A DNA stretch of 64,000 nucleotides, taken from the NCBI GenBank assembly GCA_003996215.1, contig QJPP01001695.1:310001-374000 (forward strand). Reading direction: 5' to 3'. Shown here piece by piece: positions 1-10,490 of this stretch. The position numbers and the translations under genes were made by a program. The notes under the pieces are model-generated. The model was not told where the DNA came from and ran no database searches. It saw only the letters and a program-made list of their open reading frames with translations. Every line of letters starts with the position of its first letter. Position 1 is the first letter of the stretch. The DNA comes from Jaltomata sinuosa (lineage: Eukaryota > Streptophyta > Magnoliopsida > Solanales > Solanaceae).

Positions 1-480
1 AATAATATATCACGCATCAATATTCTACCACAACACAACCCTAATTTCCAACTTATACAATTTGTATGCATTCACACAATCACCAAGCAACATTTTCACA
101 AATAAGGTTAGGTTTTAAATTACAATGAACAAATTCACGACACCAAAAACCCATAGTTATTGTTAGCAACAACACGTAAGGTTGACAAACTACAAGAAGA
201 AAATACTTACTTCTTTGCTTGCCTACAACTCGTGAAAAGAAACTTGTTGAAGTGCTTCTGATTGGTGGAGAGATTATGGGAAATAGTGAAGATTGATCGT
301 GGGGAGTGAAGTTGGGATTGAGTAAGATGGAAGATCATGTATGTCGAGTGTTATAGGCAATAGATGAGTTGTATTGTGGATTGACCTCAATTGAATGAGG
401 TCAAACCCTTATTAGGCACAGGGAACAATGGGGTAAAATGACTCCCGGGTCGAGTCGGGTAAAGAATTAAAATTAAGTGA
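1..480 (-). other. A1 noncoding region before the expected env-like ORF
   Basis: No ORF is convincing here. On the minus strand it reads like a transcript leader: a TATA-like CCTATAA (complement of 351-357), a C/T-rich leader with CAACTTC-type words, then a splice-donor-like GAA|GTAAGTAT (complement of 203-213). In Athila elements an env-like ORF follows integrase, so it would lie left of base 1. That this is a subgenomic promoter and leader is inference. Confidence 0.4.
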
Positions 481-835
481 CTTGTTAACCTTCTTTGACC
501 AACCCAGACGATGGGCTATGCGACACCCATCGGGCGTGCAATAACCCATCATTTCTACTTAACTGGGCATTTGGGACTGGTCTCCCATGCCCGTCAGGCA
601 CACGACATCCTGTCATGTAGGACGTGAGAGTGAACTATTAATTTTTTATCTTTGTTGGTGGCTTGATGCCCATTTGTCATGCCCGTCGGGGCCGTGACAA
701 CCCGTCATGTGGGATGTGGAAATGAGTTAGACCACAACTTCTTCCATACTTAGAATATTTTCTGGTTGGATGTCCCTGTCCCACGGGCATGGAAACTGCG
801 ATGACCTGTCACAAAGCCTGTAGGGCCCTTTTTTG
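481..835. promoter_or_regulatory. A1 internal palindrome cluster
   Basis: A G/C-richer island packed with related words such as GATGGGC, CCCATCGGGC, CCCGTCAGGC, CCCGTCGGG and TGTCATG, facing both ways to form imperfect dyads. The same vocabulary fills the A1 LTR at about 6705-7135. It lies between integrase and the expected env-like ORF, upstream of the TATA-like site near 355 (minus strand). Confidence 0.5.
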
Positions 836-895
836 CCTGCAATTTTTGTAATTATGAATCCATATCCTTACTTCCTGCAACATCTACACACATTA

Positions 896-1113
896 GTCCA
901 TGGGTTTCCTCCCATGAAGTGCTTGATTTAATATCGTGGCACGACGCAAGTGTTTTGGCTACTCAAACTTCACCAAAACACATTACCAAAACAAAAATTA
1001 CATGAAAACAAATAAAGTAAAGTAAAAGTCCATGGATTGCCTCCCATGCAGCGCCTGATTTAACATCCTGGTACGATGCAAGTTGCTTGATTACTCAGAC
1101 TTCATCAAGCTTC
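896..1113 (-). repeat. Tandem duplication of post-integrase motif in A1
   Basis: Two diverged copies starting at 896 and 1028 (about 132 bp apart) share GTCCATGG, CCTCCCATG, CTGATTTAA/CTTGATTTAA and ACGA(C/T)GCAAG. A related word, GGTTGCCTCCCAAG, occurs at 49748-49761 in Athila I, directly after its protease. The motif therefore marks the downstream edge of the coding region in two Athila copies. Confidence 0.65.
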
Positions 1114-1139
1114 TCTAGTGGGACAACTTCATCAAGGTT

Positions 1140-2240
1140 TCAGGATTCAATTGTTTTGAGCTCCTCTGCTGTCCCGAAGTAAGATTTTATCCGCTGCCCA
1201 TTCGCCTTGAACCTTTTCCCTTCATGGTTTTCGAGTTCAACCGCTCCATGAGGAAATACTTGCACCACCTTAAATGGTCCAATCCACTTAGACTTCAGCT
1301 TTCCAGGAAACAAGCAAAGTCTAGAATTGAAAAGCAGGACCCAGTCACCCGACTGGACGTTTCTCTTTTCTATCTTCCAGTCATGATACAATTTTATCTC
1401 TCCTTATATAATGTTGAACTCTCATATGCATTCAACTGGAACTCGTCTAACTCATTCAACTTCCCAAGGCACTACAATGATCCCTCAGACCAATCTAAGT
1501 TCAGTTTCTTCAATTCCCACATGGCCTTATGCTCTAACTCAACCGGAAGATGAAAGGTCTTACCAAACATGAGTTGATATGGTGACATACCTATTGGGGT
1601 CTTGAATGCAGTCTATTATGCCTACAAAGCATTGCCTAACTTCCGCGACCAATCCTTTCTATTGGCATTGATAGTCTTTGACAGGATTAACTTTATCTCT
1701 CTATTTGAAACCTCCACTTGCCCACTCGTCTGAGGATGATAAGGGGTTGCAACTCTGTGTTTAACTCCATATTTCTCAAGTAATGCTCGAAATAGCTTGT
1801 TGCAAAAATGAGAGCCTTCATCGCTAATTATTGCTCTTGGCGTACTAAACCTGGAGAAGATGTTCTTTTTCAAGAATGCTATGACACACCTGCCTTTATT
1901 ACTGGGTAGCGCAACCGCCTCCACCCACTTAGATACATCATCCACAACCATCAATATGTACTGGTTTTCATTGGACATCACAAAAGGACCCATGAAGTCT
2001 ATTTCCCAAACGTCAAATAGCTCAATCACAAGGATGGGATTAAGGGGAAGCTCATGCCTCCTTGATATGCCTCCTTCCTTTTGACAGATACTGCAAGCCT
2101 TAGCAAACTCATGGGCGTCTTTGTGAATATTCATCCAATAGTAGACGCATTGTATGATCTTGTCTGTGGTTTGGATACCACTATGATGACCCCCAACAGG
2201 GGATTAATGGCAAGCCTCTAGTATCTCCATCATCTCAGTT
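1140..2240 (-). pseudogene. Athila integrase (A1), degraded
   Basis: Integrase joins element cDNA to the host chromosome. The minus strand shows the zinc-binding part (HHSG near 2190, then CSIC near 2085). The catalytic core follows: first Asp in EIDFMGP, second in ISDEGSHF, and Glu in GQVEVSN with exactly 35 residues between the last two, so the DDE triad is intact. The C-terminal part (1391-1140) has the WIGPFKV motif typical of gypsy integrases. No chromodomain follows, as expected for Athila. Stops interrupt the frame, including one beside the zinc-binding His and one between core and C-terminal part. Confidence 0.88.
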
Positions 2241-2254
2241 TTAGGCACCACAAC

Positions 2255-3020
2255 AAGCATCTCCTATTCAATGACAGTATAGTTCTTTTGAGCCGGGTTA
2301 AGTACTTTTAGCATAGTATATAGGATAAAGAATCTTTTCACACCTTTGACCTAGGACTGCTCCTAGCGTCACTCCACTAGAATCGAACATAACCTCAAAA
2401 GGTTGGGACCAATCAGGAGAAATAATGATGGGGGCAGAAATCAACCTTTCTTTAAGGCACTCGAATACCTTTAGACATGCATCATTAAACACAAATTTTA
2501 CCTCCTTCTCCAATAACTTGCACAATGGATTAGCAATTTTGGAGAAGTCCTTGATAAACCTCCTATAGAAACTAGCATGCCCCAAAAAGCTTCGAATCCC
2601 CTTCATAGAAACTAGTGGAGGAAATTTTTTAATCACCTCAATCTTTGCTTTGTCGACCTCAATACCCTTCTTTGAGATCCTATGGCAAAGCACTATGCCC
2701 TCTTTCACCATGAAGTGACACTTCTTCCAGTTCAACACCTGATTACACTCTTCACATTGTTTCAGCACACAACTCAGATGATCTAAACAATCTTATAAAG
2801 AGTCACCTACTACAGAAAAGTCATCCATAAATACCTCAATAGTATCCTCCACCATGTCTGAGAAAATAGACATCACGCAACGCTGAAATGTCATTGGTGC
2901 ATTGCATAGACCGAAAGTCATCCTCTTGAAAGCAAACGTCCCATATGGACAGGTGAAAGTGGTCTTCTATTGGTCTTCAGGAGTAATCAAAATCTAATTG
3001 TATGGACAGGTGAACCTAAA
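2255..3020 (-). pseudogene. Athila reverse transcriptase / RNase H (A1), two internal deletions
   Basis: RT copies element RNA into DNA and RNase H removes the RNA strand. The minus strand keeps the second half of the RT palm (FTCPYG, GLCNAP), an intact catalytic box FMDD near 2845, the thumb/connection (RSFLGHASFYRRF) and the start of RNase H (FDSSGVTLGAVL). The RT fingers and first catalytic Asp are missing. A direct repeat, TATGGACAGGTGAA, lies near that break (2944-2957 and 3001-3014). RNase H stops after its first third, and integrase sequence follows at about 2240. The enzyme cannot be functional. Confidence 0.85.
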
Positions 3021-3029
3021 TCTCATTTT

Positions 3030-3943
3030 CTCCAAGTAACATGTACTGAAGATGGGTTGGAAGAGCTTTGAGCTCCAAAACTGGTGGCTCCTCAATAGAT
3101 GGTCTAGCAGGCGGTTTTTGTCTAGCAGGCCTTCAATCCAAACTTCATCTGGCCAGTTTCTAAGTCAGCACACGCGCGTCCAGTAGCAAGGAATGGTCGC
3201 CCTAAGATGATAGGAACTTCAAAATCCACCTCACAGTCAAGAATCACAAAATCTGAAGGGAAGATGAAAGTATCAACTTTCACAAGCACATCATAGAGAA
3301 TCCCTACAGGCTTTTTCACTGTGCGATCTGCCAGAAGAAGCCACATTGTAGTTTGTTTGGGGGCTCCCAAGCCCAACTGATTAAACACTGCTAGCGATAT
3401 TAGGTTGATGCTTGCACCAAAATCACACAATGCCTTAGCAAAGTAGAACGCTCCAATTATGCACGGAATAGTGAAAGCTCCAGGATCTTCTTTTTTCTGC
3501 ACCAAAGAACGAGAGGCTATTGCACTACAATGGTGCAAATTATCCGCAGGCTCAAAACTCACAGTTCTATTTCTAGTCACTAGATCCCTCATGAACTTAG
3601 TATATCTAGGCATCTGCTCCAATGCTTCAACTAAAGGAATGTTGACTTAAAGTTGTTTCAGTATGGAGATGAACTTGTGAAATTCGCCATCCTCAACGTT
3701 TTTCTTCAATATCTGTGGGTAAGGTGGAAGAGGCAATGTCATGGGTTTCAGGACTGGTGCAACCTCTTTGCTCTTTACTTTCAACTCAGAAGATTTCCTC
3801 TCACTTGGGCCTTCGCCACTATCTTTTTCCTTAGAATCGATCACAACTTCAACATCCTCATTTTCAACTTCGACCGGCTCATCAACAACTATAGGCATGG
3901 GAGGATCAACAGTTTGCTTTCCGCTTTGGGTGGTCACAGCCAT
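3030..3943 (-). pseudogene. Athila aspartic protease with gag-pol linker (A1)
   Basis: The protease would cut the Gag-Pol polyprotein. The minus frame 3943-3647 is an acidic, Pro/Lys-rich linker (PLPPYPQ). Frame 3622-3122 is the protease, with active-site region CDFGASINLI, flap region and the C-terminal ILGRPFLATGR. A spacer (GATSFGAQSSSNP) continues to 3030 with stops and then breaks into the truncated RT. Active-site Asp is kept. Confidence 0.85.
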
Positions 3944-5516
3944 AACCTGTCGATCGTTCTTAGGATTCTAAATGGTGTCACTTGGGACAGTCCCCTTTTG
4001 ACATGGATTCATGCTAGTGGACATATGGTGCATTTACGTCTCGAGCTGCTTTATGGAAACAAAATGTGAATCCACTCTCTGAATGATATTTGAGAGGTCA
4101 GCTTTTATCTCTTTCATGCTTGCATCCGTAGAATCCACCTTCTGAAACACTTTGTTGAGCAGCTCCCTCATGGTAGGTTGTTCAGGTCTATCTTTGTGAT
4201 TTCTAGGAGGGACATAAAGACCACTTTTATCATTCTTGTATCCATCCTTTCCGTGCCAGTCACCATCCCTGTCTCTAGCTCTGCTCCTATCTTTGTAGTC
4301 GGACCGATTGTAGTAGTCATCTCTGTCTCTGTTTTGACCTTGATTTCCTTGGCCAGGGGCCTTGAAACCCACCCCTTGATCATTCAGATAACTAACCTCC
4401 TCTTCAAATGAGTAATCATCTAGCCTTGGTGCTTTCCCTTGTGAGCCGATGGCTTTCACCTTCTCTACTCCCTCACTTTGGAATTTCTTTGCAAGCAACC
4501 CAACACTCATGTTCATTTCAGCAATTTCCTATTTGAGGTCTTGAAATTCATTGAAATACATGGACCTACCAATTGCATATTTACCTGCTGGGGTCTCTGA
4601 CTCTCTAGTATGCCATGATCTGTTGGTTTTGGCGACTTTTTCCAGCATCTCGGAAGCTTCATAATATGAATTCCCTGTGAATGCTCCTCCAGTTACAGTG
4701 TCATCTACTCCTTTGTGTTGGCATTCAATGCTTTGTAGAAGATCTCCATCAGATGCCTCGAAGGAATTTTGTTTCTCGGAACTTGCTTCAACTTCTTCTT
4801 GAACCTCAACCAAGCCTTATATAATGCCTCTACAGGTAGCTTCTTGAAATTGTATACCTCTTGCTTTAGCTACAACATCCTTGATGGATGAAAGAACCAC
4901 TCCAAAAACTGAGTCTTTAGTTCATACCATGTGTATATTGAATTATCGGACAGTTCTGAGAGCCACACATTCGCCTCGTCAGTTAATGAGAAAGGAAACA
5001 ACCTTAGTCTTATAGCATCCTGCCCTACTCCTGGTAGACTATACTCCTTGCAAATCTGAGTAAAATTCTTCACATGAAGATTTGCATCTTCTGTAGGTTT
5101 TCCAACATACAGTCCCATATGGTTCATCAACTTGATCATGGTGCTGGTGATGTCAAATTTCGTTCCCTCAGTATGTGGTGGAAACACTATGGGTCCATTA
5201 ATGCCCAATTCCTCCACCTTATCATCATCATCATCATAATCATAGTAGCGAGGGGCTTGCCTAGGCTTATGTATCTGACGGCCCCTATTCTGCGGGAAAT
5301 TCTATCTAGCTGTTGTCTCATCTCGGAAGCTTGTTGTCATGCTTGCCATGCTTGCTCAGCTGCCACTTTTCAAGCTGCAATTTGAGCATCTTCAGCAGCA
5401 AAGGCTGCTTCCCCTTCCTTTTTCCTCTACTCAGATTCCTTGTTCCTCTGTTCGGCTTCAGCCAACAACCGAGTGGTGATTTGCTCCTCTATCTCATGCT
5501 CTCCCTCTTTAGCCAT
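3944..5516 (-). pseudogene. Athila gag (A1), frameshifted
   Basis: Gag forms the virus-like particle. The start is the ATG at 5516 on the minus strand, about 180 nt from the primer site. The N-terminus is Glu/Ala-rich with an Asp run (ATC repeats at 5221-5242). The capsid-like core lies at 5217-4870 (LRLFPFSLTDEANVWLSEL) and 4813-4529 (GGAFTGNSYYEASEMLEKV). Frame 4516-4034 is very rich in Arg, Asp, Lys and Tyr and then turns coiled-coil-like. Several stops and at least two frame changes break it. Gag ends with a basic region and no clear zinc knuckle. Confidence 0.85.
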
Positions 5517-5697
5517 ATTTCTTAAGGTTTTGGAGAGTTCGGGATCGTATGAGATCAAGGGATTGCCTTGACTCCTTCTATTGGGCATACACAAGTGTGC
5601 AACTTATAGAACAAAACAAAAACAACAGAAAAAGTAAAATCAGGAAATATGGACTAATAGTGAAATAAACACAATCTCTCTTAATCCTAAACTATAT

Positions 5698-5715
5698 TCC
5701 TTGGCAATGGTGCCA
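5698..5715 (-). other. A1 primer-binding site, tRNA-Asp type
   Basis: The minus strand reads TGGCACCATTGCCAAGGA, five bases inside the LTR edge. Athila I has TGGTGCCGTTGTCAGGGA in the same place. Both fit the 3' end of tRNA-Asp with a few C-to-T style changes. Confidence 0.8.
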
Positions 5716-5720
5716 AAATT

Positions 5721-7301
5721 TGATACGCCCAAATTACACCTCCTTCCAGAAGCGTAAGCGGTCGCTGATCAAATATAGAACCCAATGAAGGTTGGGGTCG
5801 ATCCCACAGGGAATATGGTAGGACTAGGGTTGATATGTGTTTACTTGCGCTGTTAGCCGTTTATTTCCCTACAAAGGGGGGGCTTTAATGTAACAAATAT
5901 TAATAGTATTTGTACTGTAAACAAGTAACACGTGAAAGTTTTAAAAGTTGTAAATAATGAGAGAGAATACTAGGGCAGTGTTCCCCATGAATTCATAACA
6001 TAGTAAGGCATTTGTACTTAGTTAACTAGTTTGATACTTAGCATGTGGAATCGGTAAGTTAGGTTCACCTAAATCCTTGGTTCGGTAGATAGATGAATTT
6101 CACCATATGCCTTGGTCCGATCGGGGGTGTATGCGTTACTAAACCTTACCCTGGATCCCATATTAGCTATTCCTGGATAAGGTCAAGCTATTAGATGAGG
6201 GTTGGTAACCTCAAATCTCCGTCGCTGAACAACCCTTTTCCCATCCGTTACCTCCTTGGTTCGACAAGTAAGGATAAGGCGAGTTTTAACGTGGAACACC
6301 ACTAGAAAGCAATCAATATGAAGGGAAGAACAATACATGTATAAATATTGCCCTAGAACTACTAAGTACTTTGCCTACTTCATTAATTCTTCATGGTTCC
6401 CACAACCCTAGTTGTGTATTTAGCTACTCATGTTCATAAGTAAACAATTAACGGTTGCTTGGACAATCATTAGTAGATACTTACAATTTGGAGTAATGAA
6501 ATCTGAAATCTTGAAGAAAATATCAAGAACACCTCAATTAATCAAGAACAATCTTTTAATCTCAAGAACTTGTGTTTGTAAAGTCAACAAAAAAGTAACA
6601 ATGTAGTAGTTTTCCGAAAATAATGCGTAACTACGAAAATAAAACCTAAGGGAAAGTATTTATAGACAAATAAACCAAATACTAACAAATCTAGGAGAAT
6701 CTGTATGCGGCACTGCCGACGGGATGGCTCATGGGCCGTCGTGGGTGCGACAGGCATCGTGTGTGCCCATCGGGAATCTTCAGGTCTAAATTTCCAGGTC
6801 CCTGCCTCGATCTCATGGGCTGGGGTGCAGGGACATCATGGATGCGATGCCCATCGTGCCCCTCTCATTGCCTGCCCTTAGCTCATGCATGCTTCCTGCC
6901 TTATTCCACGGGCAGCAGCGATAGGCCATCACGGTTTGCACGAGCGTCATAGAGGCCCATCACCCTGCCTTGGCTCCTTCCATAGTTCCCTGGATCATTT
7001 CGATGGGATCTGCGATGTCCCTTTATGTCCTTTACGAGAGTCATGGCAACCGTTAGGCTTCAATGACTTGGCTTCTCCAGGTGCCATGTTCCCATGATCT
7101 GCCCCATGGGCCGTCATAGATGTGACGTCCGTGGAGGCTTGTTTTTTTTCTTAGAAACTGCAAGACTTTGGCCTTTTCATCTATTTCATACTTTTCCCTA
7201 TACATGTAATAAACAACATTAAATCCAACAAAATGTGCTTAAGAACTCCCAAAAATCCTTAGTTTTATGCGTCGAAAGTGCCATCAAATCCTGGCACATC
7301 A
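5721..7301 (-). repeat. A1 5' LTR
   Basis: The repeat runs from TGATACGCCC to GGCACATCA in plus coordinates, 1581 bp. In element orientation it opens TGATGTGCCAGGATTTGATG; the A2 LTR opens TTATATGCCAGGATTTCATG, so the two are one family. Element order is U3 with a palindrome cluster (7135-6705), a TATAAATA box (6664-6656), then R/U5 to the primer site. The only long frames inside are on the palindrome cluster and look non-coding. Confidence 0.88.
6656..7135 (-). promoter_or_regulatory. A1 LTR palindrome cluster and TATA box
   Basis: A TATAAATAC box on the minus strand (6664-6656) lies just downstream of about 430 bp of repeated, inverted words (GACGGGATGG, CATGGGCCGTCG, CCCATCGGG, CCGTCATAG). 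Copies face both ways, giving many imperfect dyads with CpG. Position relative to the TATA box suggests an enhancer-like part of U3; this role is inference. Confidence 0.6.
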
Positions 7302-8625
7302 ATAATACCTCGAAATCTTTAATGTGAAGATTACTGCCGCTAAATCCAAGTCATGACTGGGGTTGTTACTCCAGTGAACCTTCAATTATTTAGAAGTACA
7401 AGAAATCACTCGACCCTGGTGCATCAATACACAACCAAAACAAATACCTGAAGTATCACAATACACTGTAAACCCCTGACCCTCAACTAGAAAAGTAAGG
7501 ATTAGAGATAATGTTAATAAGGCCTTCTTCATAAATCTCACCTCGCACTCATCATACCATTGGAAGGTAACATTCTTCTTAGTCAATCTAGTCAATGGAT
7601 ATGCTATGGAAGAATACCCCTCCATAAACCATCTATAGTAACCTGCCAACCCGATGAATCTATGAACGTCGGTAGGAGAAGCAGGCCTAGCCCAATCAAG
7701 AACTACCACAATCTTTGCTGGATCCATCATAATCCAATCCTTAGCTGCCACATGCCCAAAGAATGCCACAGACTCAAGACAAAACTTACACTTAGTGAAT
7801 TTTGCATATAACTGGTGATCTCGCAAGGTCTAAAATACAACTCTCAAATGCTGCTCATGCTCCTTTCTACTCCTCAAATATACTAGAATGTCATCGATGA
7901 ACATATTAAGGAAGGAATCTAGGTAGGCTATGAACACGCGGTTCATGAACTCCATAAATATTGTTAGGGCATTGTTTAATGCAAAAGATATGACTAGGAA
8001 CTCATAATGGCCGTATCAAGTCGTAAATGCAGTCTTTGGGATATCCTCAACCCTAATCCTTAATTGGTGATACCTGGACTTCAAGTCTATCTTAGAGAAC
8101 ACTGCTGCACCCGATAGCTGGTAAAATAGATCATCAATACGCGGCATTAGATACATGTTATTAACTGTTATCTTATCCAACTGCTTGTAGTTGATACACA
8201 TATGTATGTACACATCCTTCTTATTTACAAACAGAACTAGAGCACCCCATAGAGACACACTAGGCCTGATGAACCTCTTACTCAGCATATCCTGGAGCTA
8301 ATCCTTAAGCTCCCTCAATTCGGCTAGTGCCATATGATATGGCAGAATAAAAATAGGCCGATTTCCTAGCTCAACATAGATGGCAAAGTCAATATAATGA
8401 TTAGGAGAGAGACCTGGTAGATTAGAAAGAAACATATTTAAATACTCATAAACCACAAGAACTGACACAAGTGAAGGTGTGGTGGCACTAGTATCACAGA
8501 CGTAATCAAGATAGGACAAGCACCCCTTCCCAACAAACCGTTAGACACTCAAGAAAGGTATAACTCCCTTCAGCATATGGCTATCATCACCCTTCTATAC
8601 TATAGGAGGGACACCAAATATCCAT
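7302..8625 (-). pseudogene. Chromovirus pol fragment (spacer, RT, start of RNase H)
   Basis: Minus strand, in order: spacer after protease (GKGCLSYLDYV, 8519-8298), RT N-terminal half ([25 protein letters not shown], 8288-8016), RT catalytic box FIDDILVY (about 7900-7875, intact), RT thumb (FIGLAGYYRWFM) and RNase H to FTLKISRYY, where the A1 LTR cuts it at 7301. It has several stops and frameshifts. A related stretch recurs at 36890-37165. The upstream end meets plus-strand gag of element B head to head at about 8625-8640. Confidence 0.88.
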
Positions 8626-8639
8626 AGATGGAGCAGGAG

Positions 8640-9935
8640 GAGGCGACACCGGCTTGAGGTACAGGCCTTCCCCCTATAACGCCTAAGGCATTTCTGCAGG
8701 TGTGGACTTTTATTAGTAGATTAGTTGGTGCTGGAGCCACCCCTATGATTACTGCATATCAGGTTCTGGGCACCCAGCCAGTGGCTACAATAGATCCTAG
8801 GATGGATGTGGTGTTAGGTACTAATGACTTCTTTCTTCTGATGCTAGGTCCGATTATGACTGGGAATGAGCATGAGATGTTGACTATATTTTTGAAACTG
8901 AAACCTTCTACATTTTAGGGAACTGAAAGAAGGATGATTATGAGTTCATTTTGGACTGTTATAAGAGACTGCATAAGCTGGGCATTGTGTAGCAACATGG
9001 TGTAGAGTTTGTCACCTTTCAGCTGTAAGGTGATGCTAAGCAGTGGTGCAGGTCTTATGTGGAGTGTCGGCCATAAGCTTTTCCTTCGCTAACCTGGATA
9101 GAGTTTCATGCTCTTTTGTTAGAGAAGTATGTGCCCCGTACTCTTAGGGATCATAAAAAGGATGATTTTCTATCACTTGAGCAGGGTAACATGTCGGTCT
9201 CAGCCTATGAGGGAAAATTCCATGCATTGTCCCATTTTTCTACTCAGCTTCTGGGTACAGAAGAGGAGAGGATTTGTCTATTTGTGAAGGTCCTGAATAC
9301 TCAGTTGTAGCTATTATCTGTGCATATGACTTCAGAGGGGAAGATTTTTAATGAGGTGACAGATTATGTGAAGAAATTAGAGGGGGTCAGGTAGGTTGGG
9401 AAGGCTAAGGTGTTAGCCAAGAAGTCATGAAATAAAGGTAACTACAACGGTTTATACTCCATGGGTCACAACAGGCAGGTGTATTTTGCTCGTCCTATTT
9501 AGTCATCTTTTCCATCTTCTATAGGTGGTCGTCCAAGAGCCAATCACTTCTCAGCACCTAGAGTCCAGGGGGCTTCTTACACTTCTACTAGCAGGCCTAC
9601 TCTTGACCGTATATGCTTTTTGTTATGGTGATCCGGGTTATTTCAAGATGGATTGACTTTACAAGAGGGCGGGTAATTAGACTCAGCAGCAGTCAAAGGT
9701 TATGGTTCTGGCACGTAGAGGTGTCTATAATAGGGGTCATCCATATAATGGACGAGGTCACTTTTAGAGAGGTCGGGGAGACAGAGGAAATGGAAGTGCG
9801 TGTAAGGGTGTAGCACAACCAGCCAGAGAAGTTTCTCAGATTAATGATTGGGCTCGTTGTTATGCTTTCCCAGGGAAGTTTGAGGCTAAGGCATCAAACG
9901 CATCACAGGTACAATTCTAGTTTATGATAGGATGT
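8640..9935 (+). pseudogene. Chromovirus gag (B)
   Basis: The capsid region is recognisable at 8700-8918 (MTGNEHEMLTIFLKLKPSTF), 8930-9110 (KLGIV, VEFVTFQL) and 9116-9310 (EKYVPRTLRDHKKDDFLSLE, KFHALSHFSTQL). After it comes EVTDYVKKLEGV near 9355. A damaged CCHC zinc knuckle lies at about 9615-9655 (C-F-L-C-Y-G-D-P-G-Y-F-K-M-D), with a frame shift and His-to-Tyr change. The start codon is lost by truncation. The knuckle would bind element RNA; here it is broken. Confidence 0.85.
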
Positions 9936-10490
9936 CTTCTGTACTGCTTGACCCAGGTTCTACTTTCTCTTATGTGTCTGTGAATTTTGCTTTAGGTCTA
10001 GATTTAGTTTGTAATGTCCTTGATTCTCCTATTCATGTTTCTACCCCAGTTTGAGAGTCTGTGATAGTAACCCATATTTATCATACTTGTCCCGTGGTGT
10101 TTGTGGGGTTGTAGCTTGGGTAGATTTGGTTATTCTTGACATGTTAGATTTTGATGTTATCTTGGGTTTGACCTGGTTGTCTCCATGTCATGCTGTGTTG
10201 AATTGTAATATTAAGACTGTAACTCTAGAGATTCCAGGTAAGGATACACTAGAGTGGGAAGGTGTATACAGGCCTAAGCCAGCTAAGATCCTATCAATTA
10301 TCCCAACTAGGAAGTTAGTGGGAAGAGGATGTTTGGCCTTCTTGGATTATCTCTGGGATGATAGTGTGGAGTCCCCATCGATTGAGTCAGTTTTGGTAGT
10401 TTCAGAGTTTGAGGAGGTGTTTCCAGTGGATTTTCCTGGCATGCCTCCGGATAGAGACATTGACTTTTGCATAAACTTGTAACCGAGCAC
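9936..10490 (+). pseudogene. Chromovirus aspartic protease and spacer (B)
   Basis: The active-site region reads LDPGSTFSYVS (near 9945-9980), and the second conserved stretch reads DLVILDMLDFDVILGLTWL in frame 10051-10482. The spacer to RT ([19 protein letters not shown]) follows. An in-frame stop near 10052 separates the two halves. It would process Gag-Pol in an intact element. Confidence 0.82.

Larger units (their letters stand above)
1..7301 (-). mobile_element. Athila-type Ty3/gypsy element A1 (3' LTR off-window)
   Basis: Read on the minus strand the order is 5' LTR (7301-5721), primer site, gag, protease, partial RT/RNase H, integrase, then a noncoding tract to the window edge. The tRNA-Asp-like primer site, the D(35)E integrase without chromodomain and the long post-integrase region are Athila traits. 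Every ORF is broken, and RT and RNase H are each half deleted. The LTR ends TG...CA. The flanking bases 7302-7306 (ataat) would be the target duplication, but the partner lies left of base 1. The element sits in a minus-strand chromovirus RNase H gene. Confidence 0.9.

Noticed and set aside
6731..7097. G/C-rich frames with Cys/His residues in the A1 LTR
   Set aside because: They are the palindrome cluster read as protein; the Cys/His pattern does not form a zinc motif.
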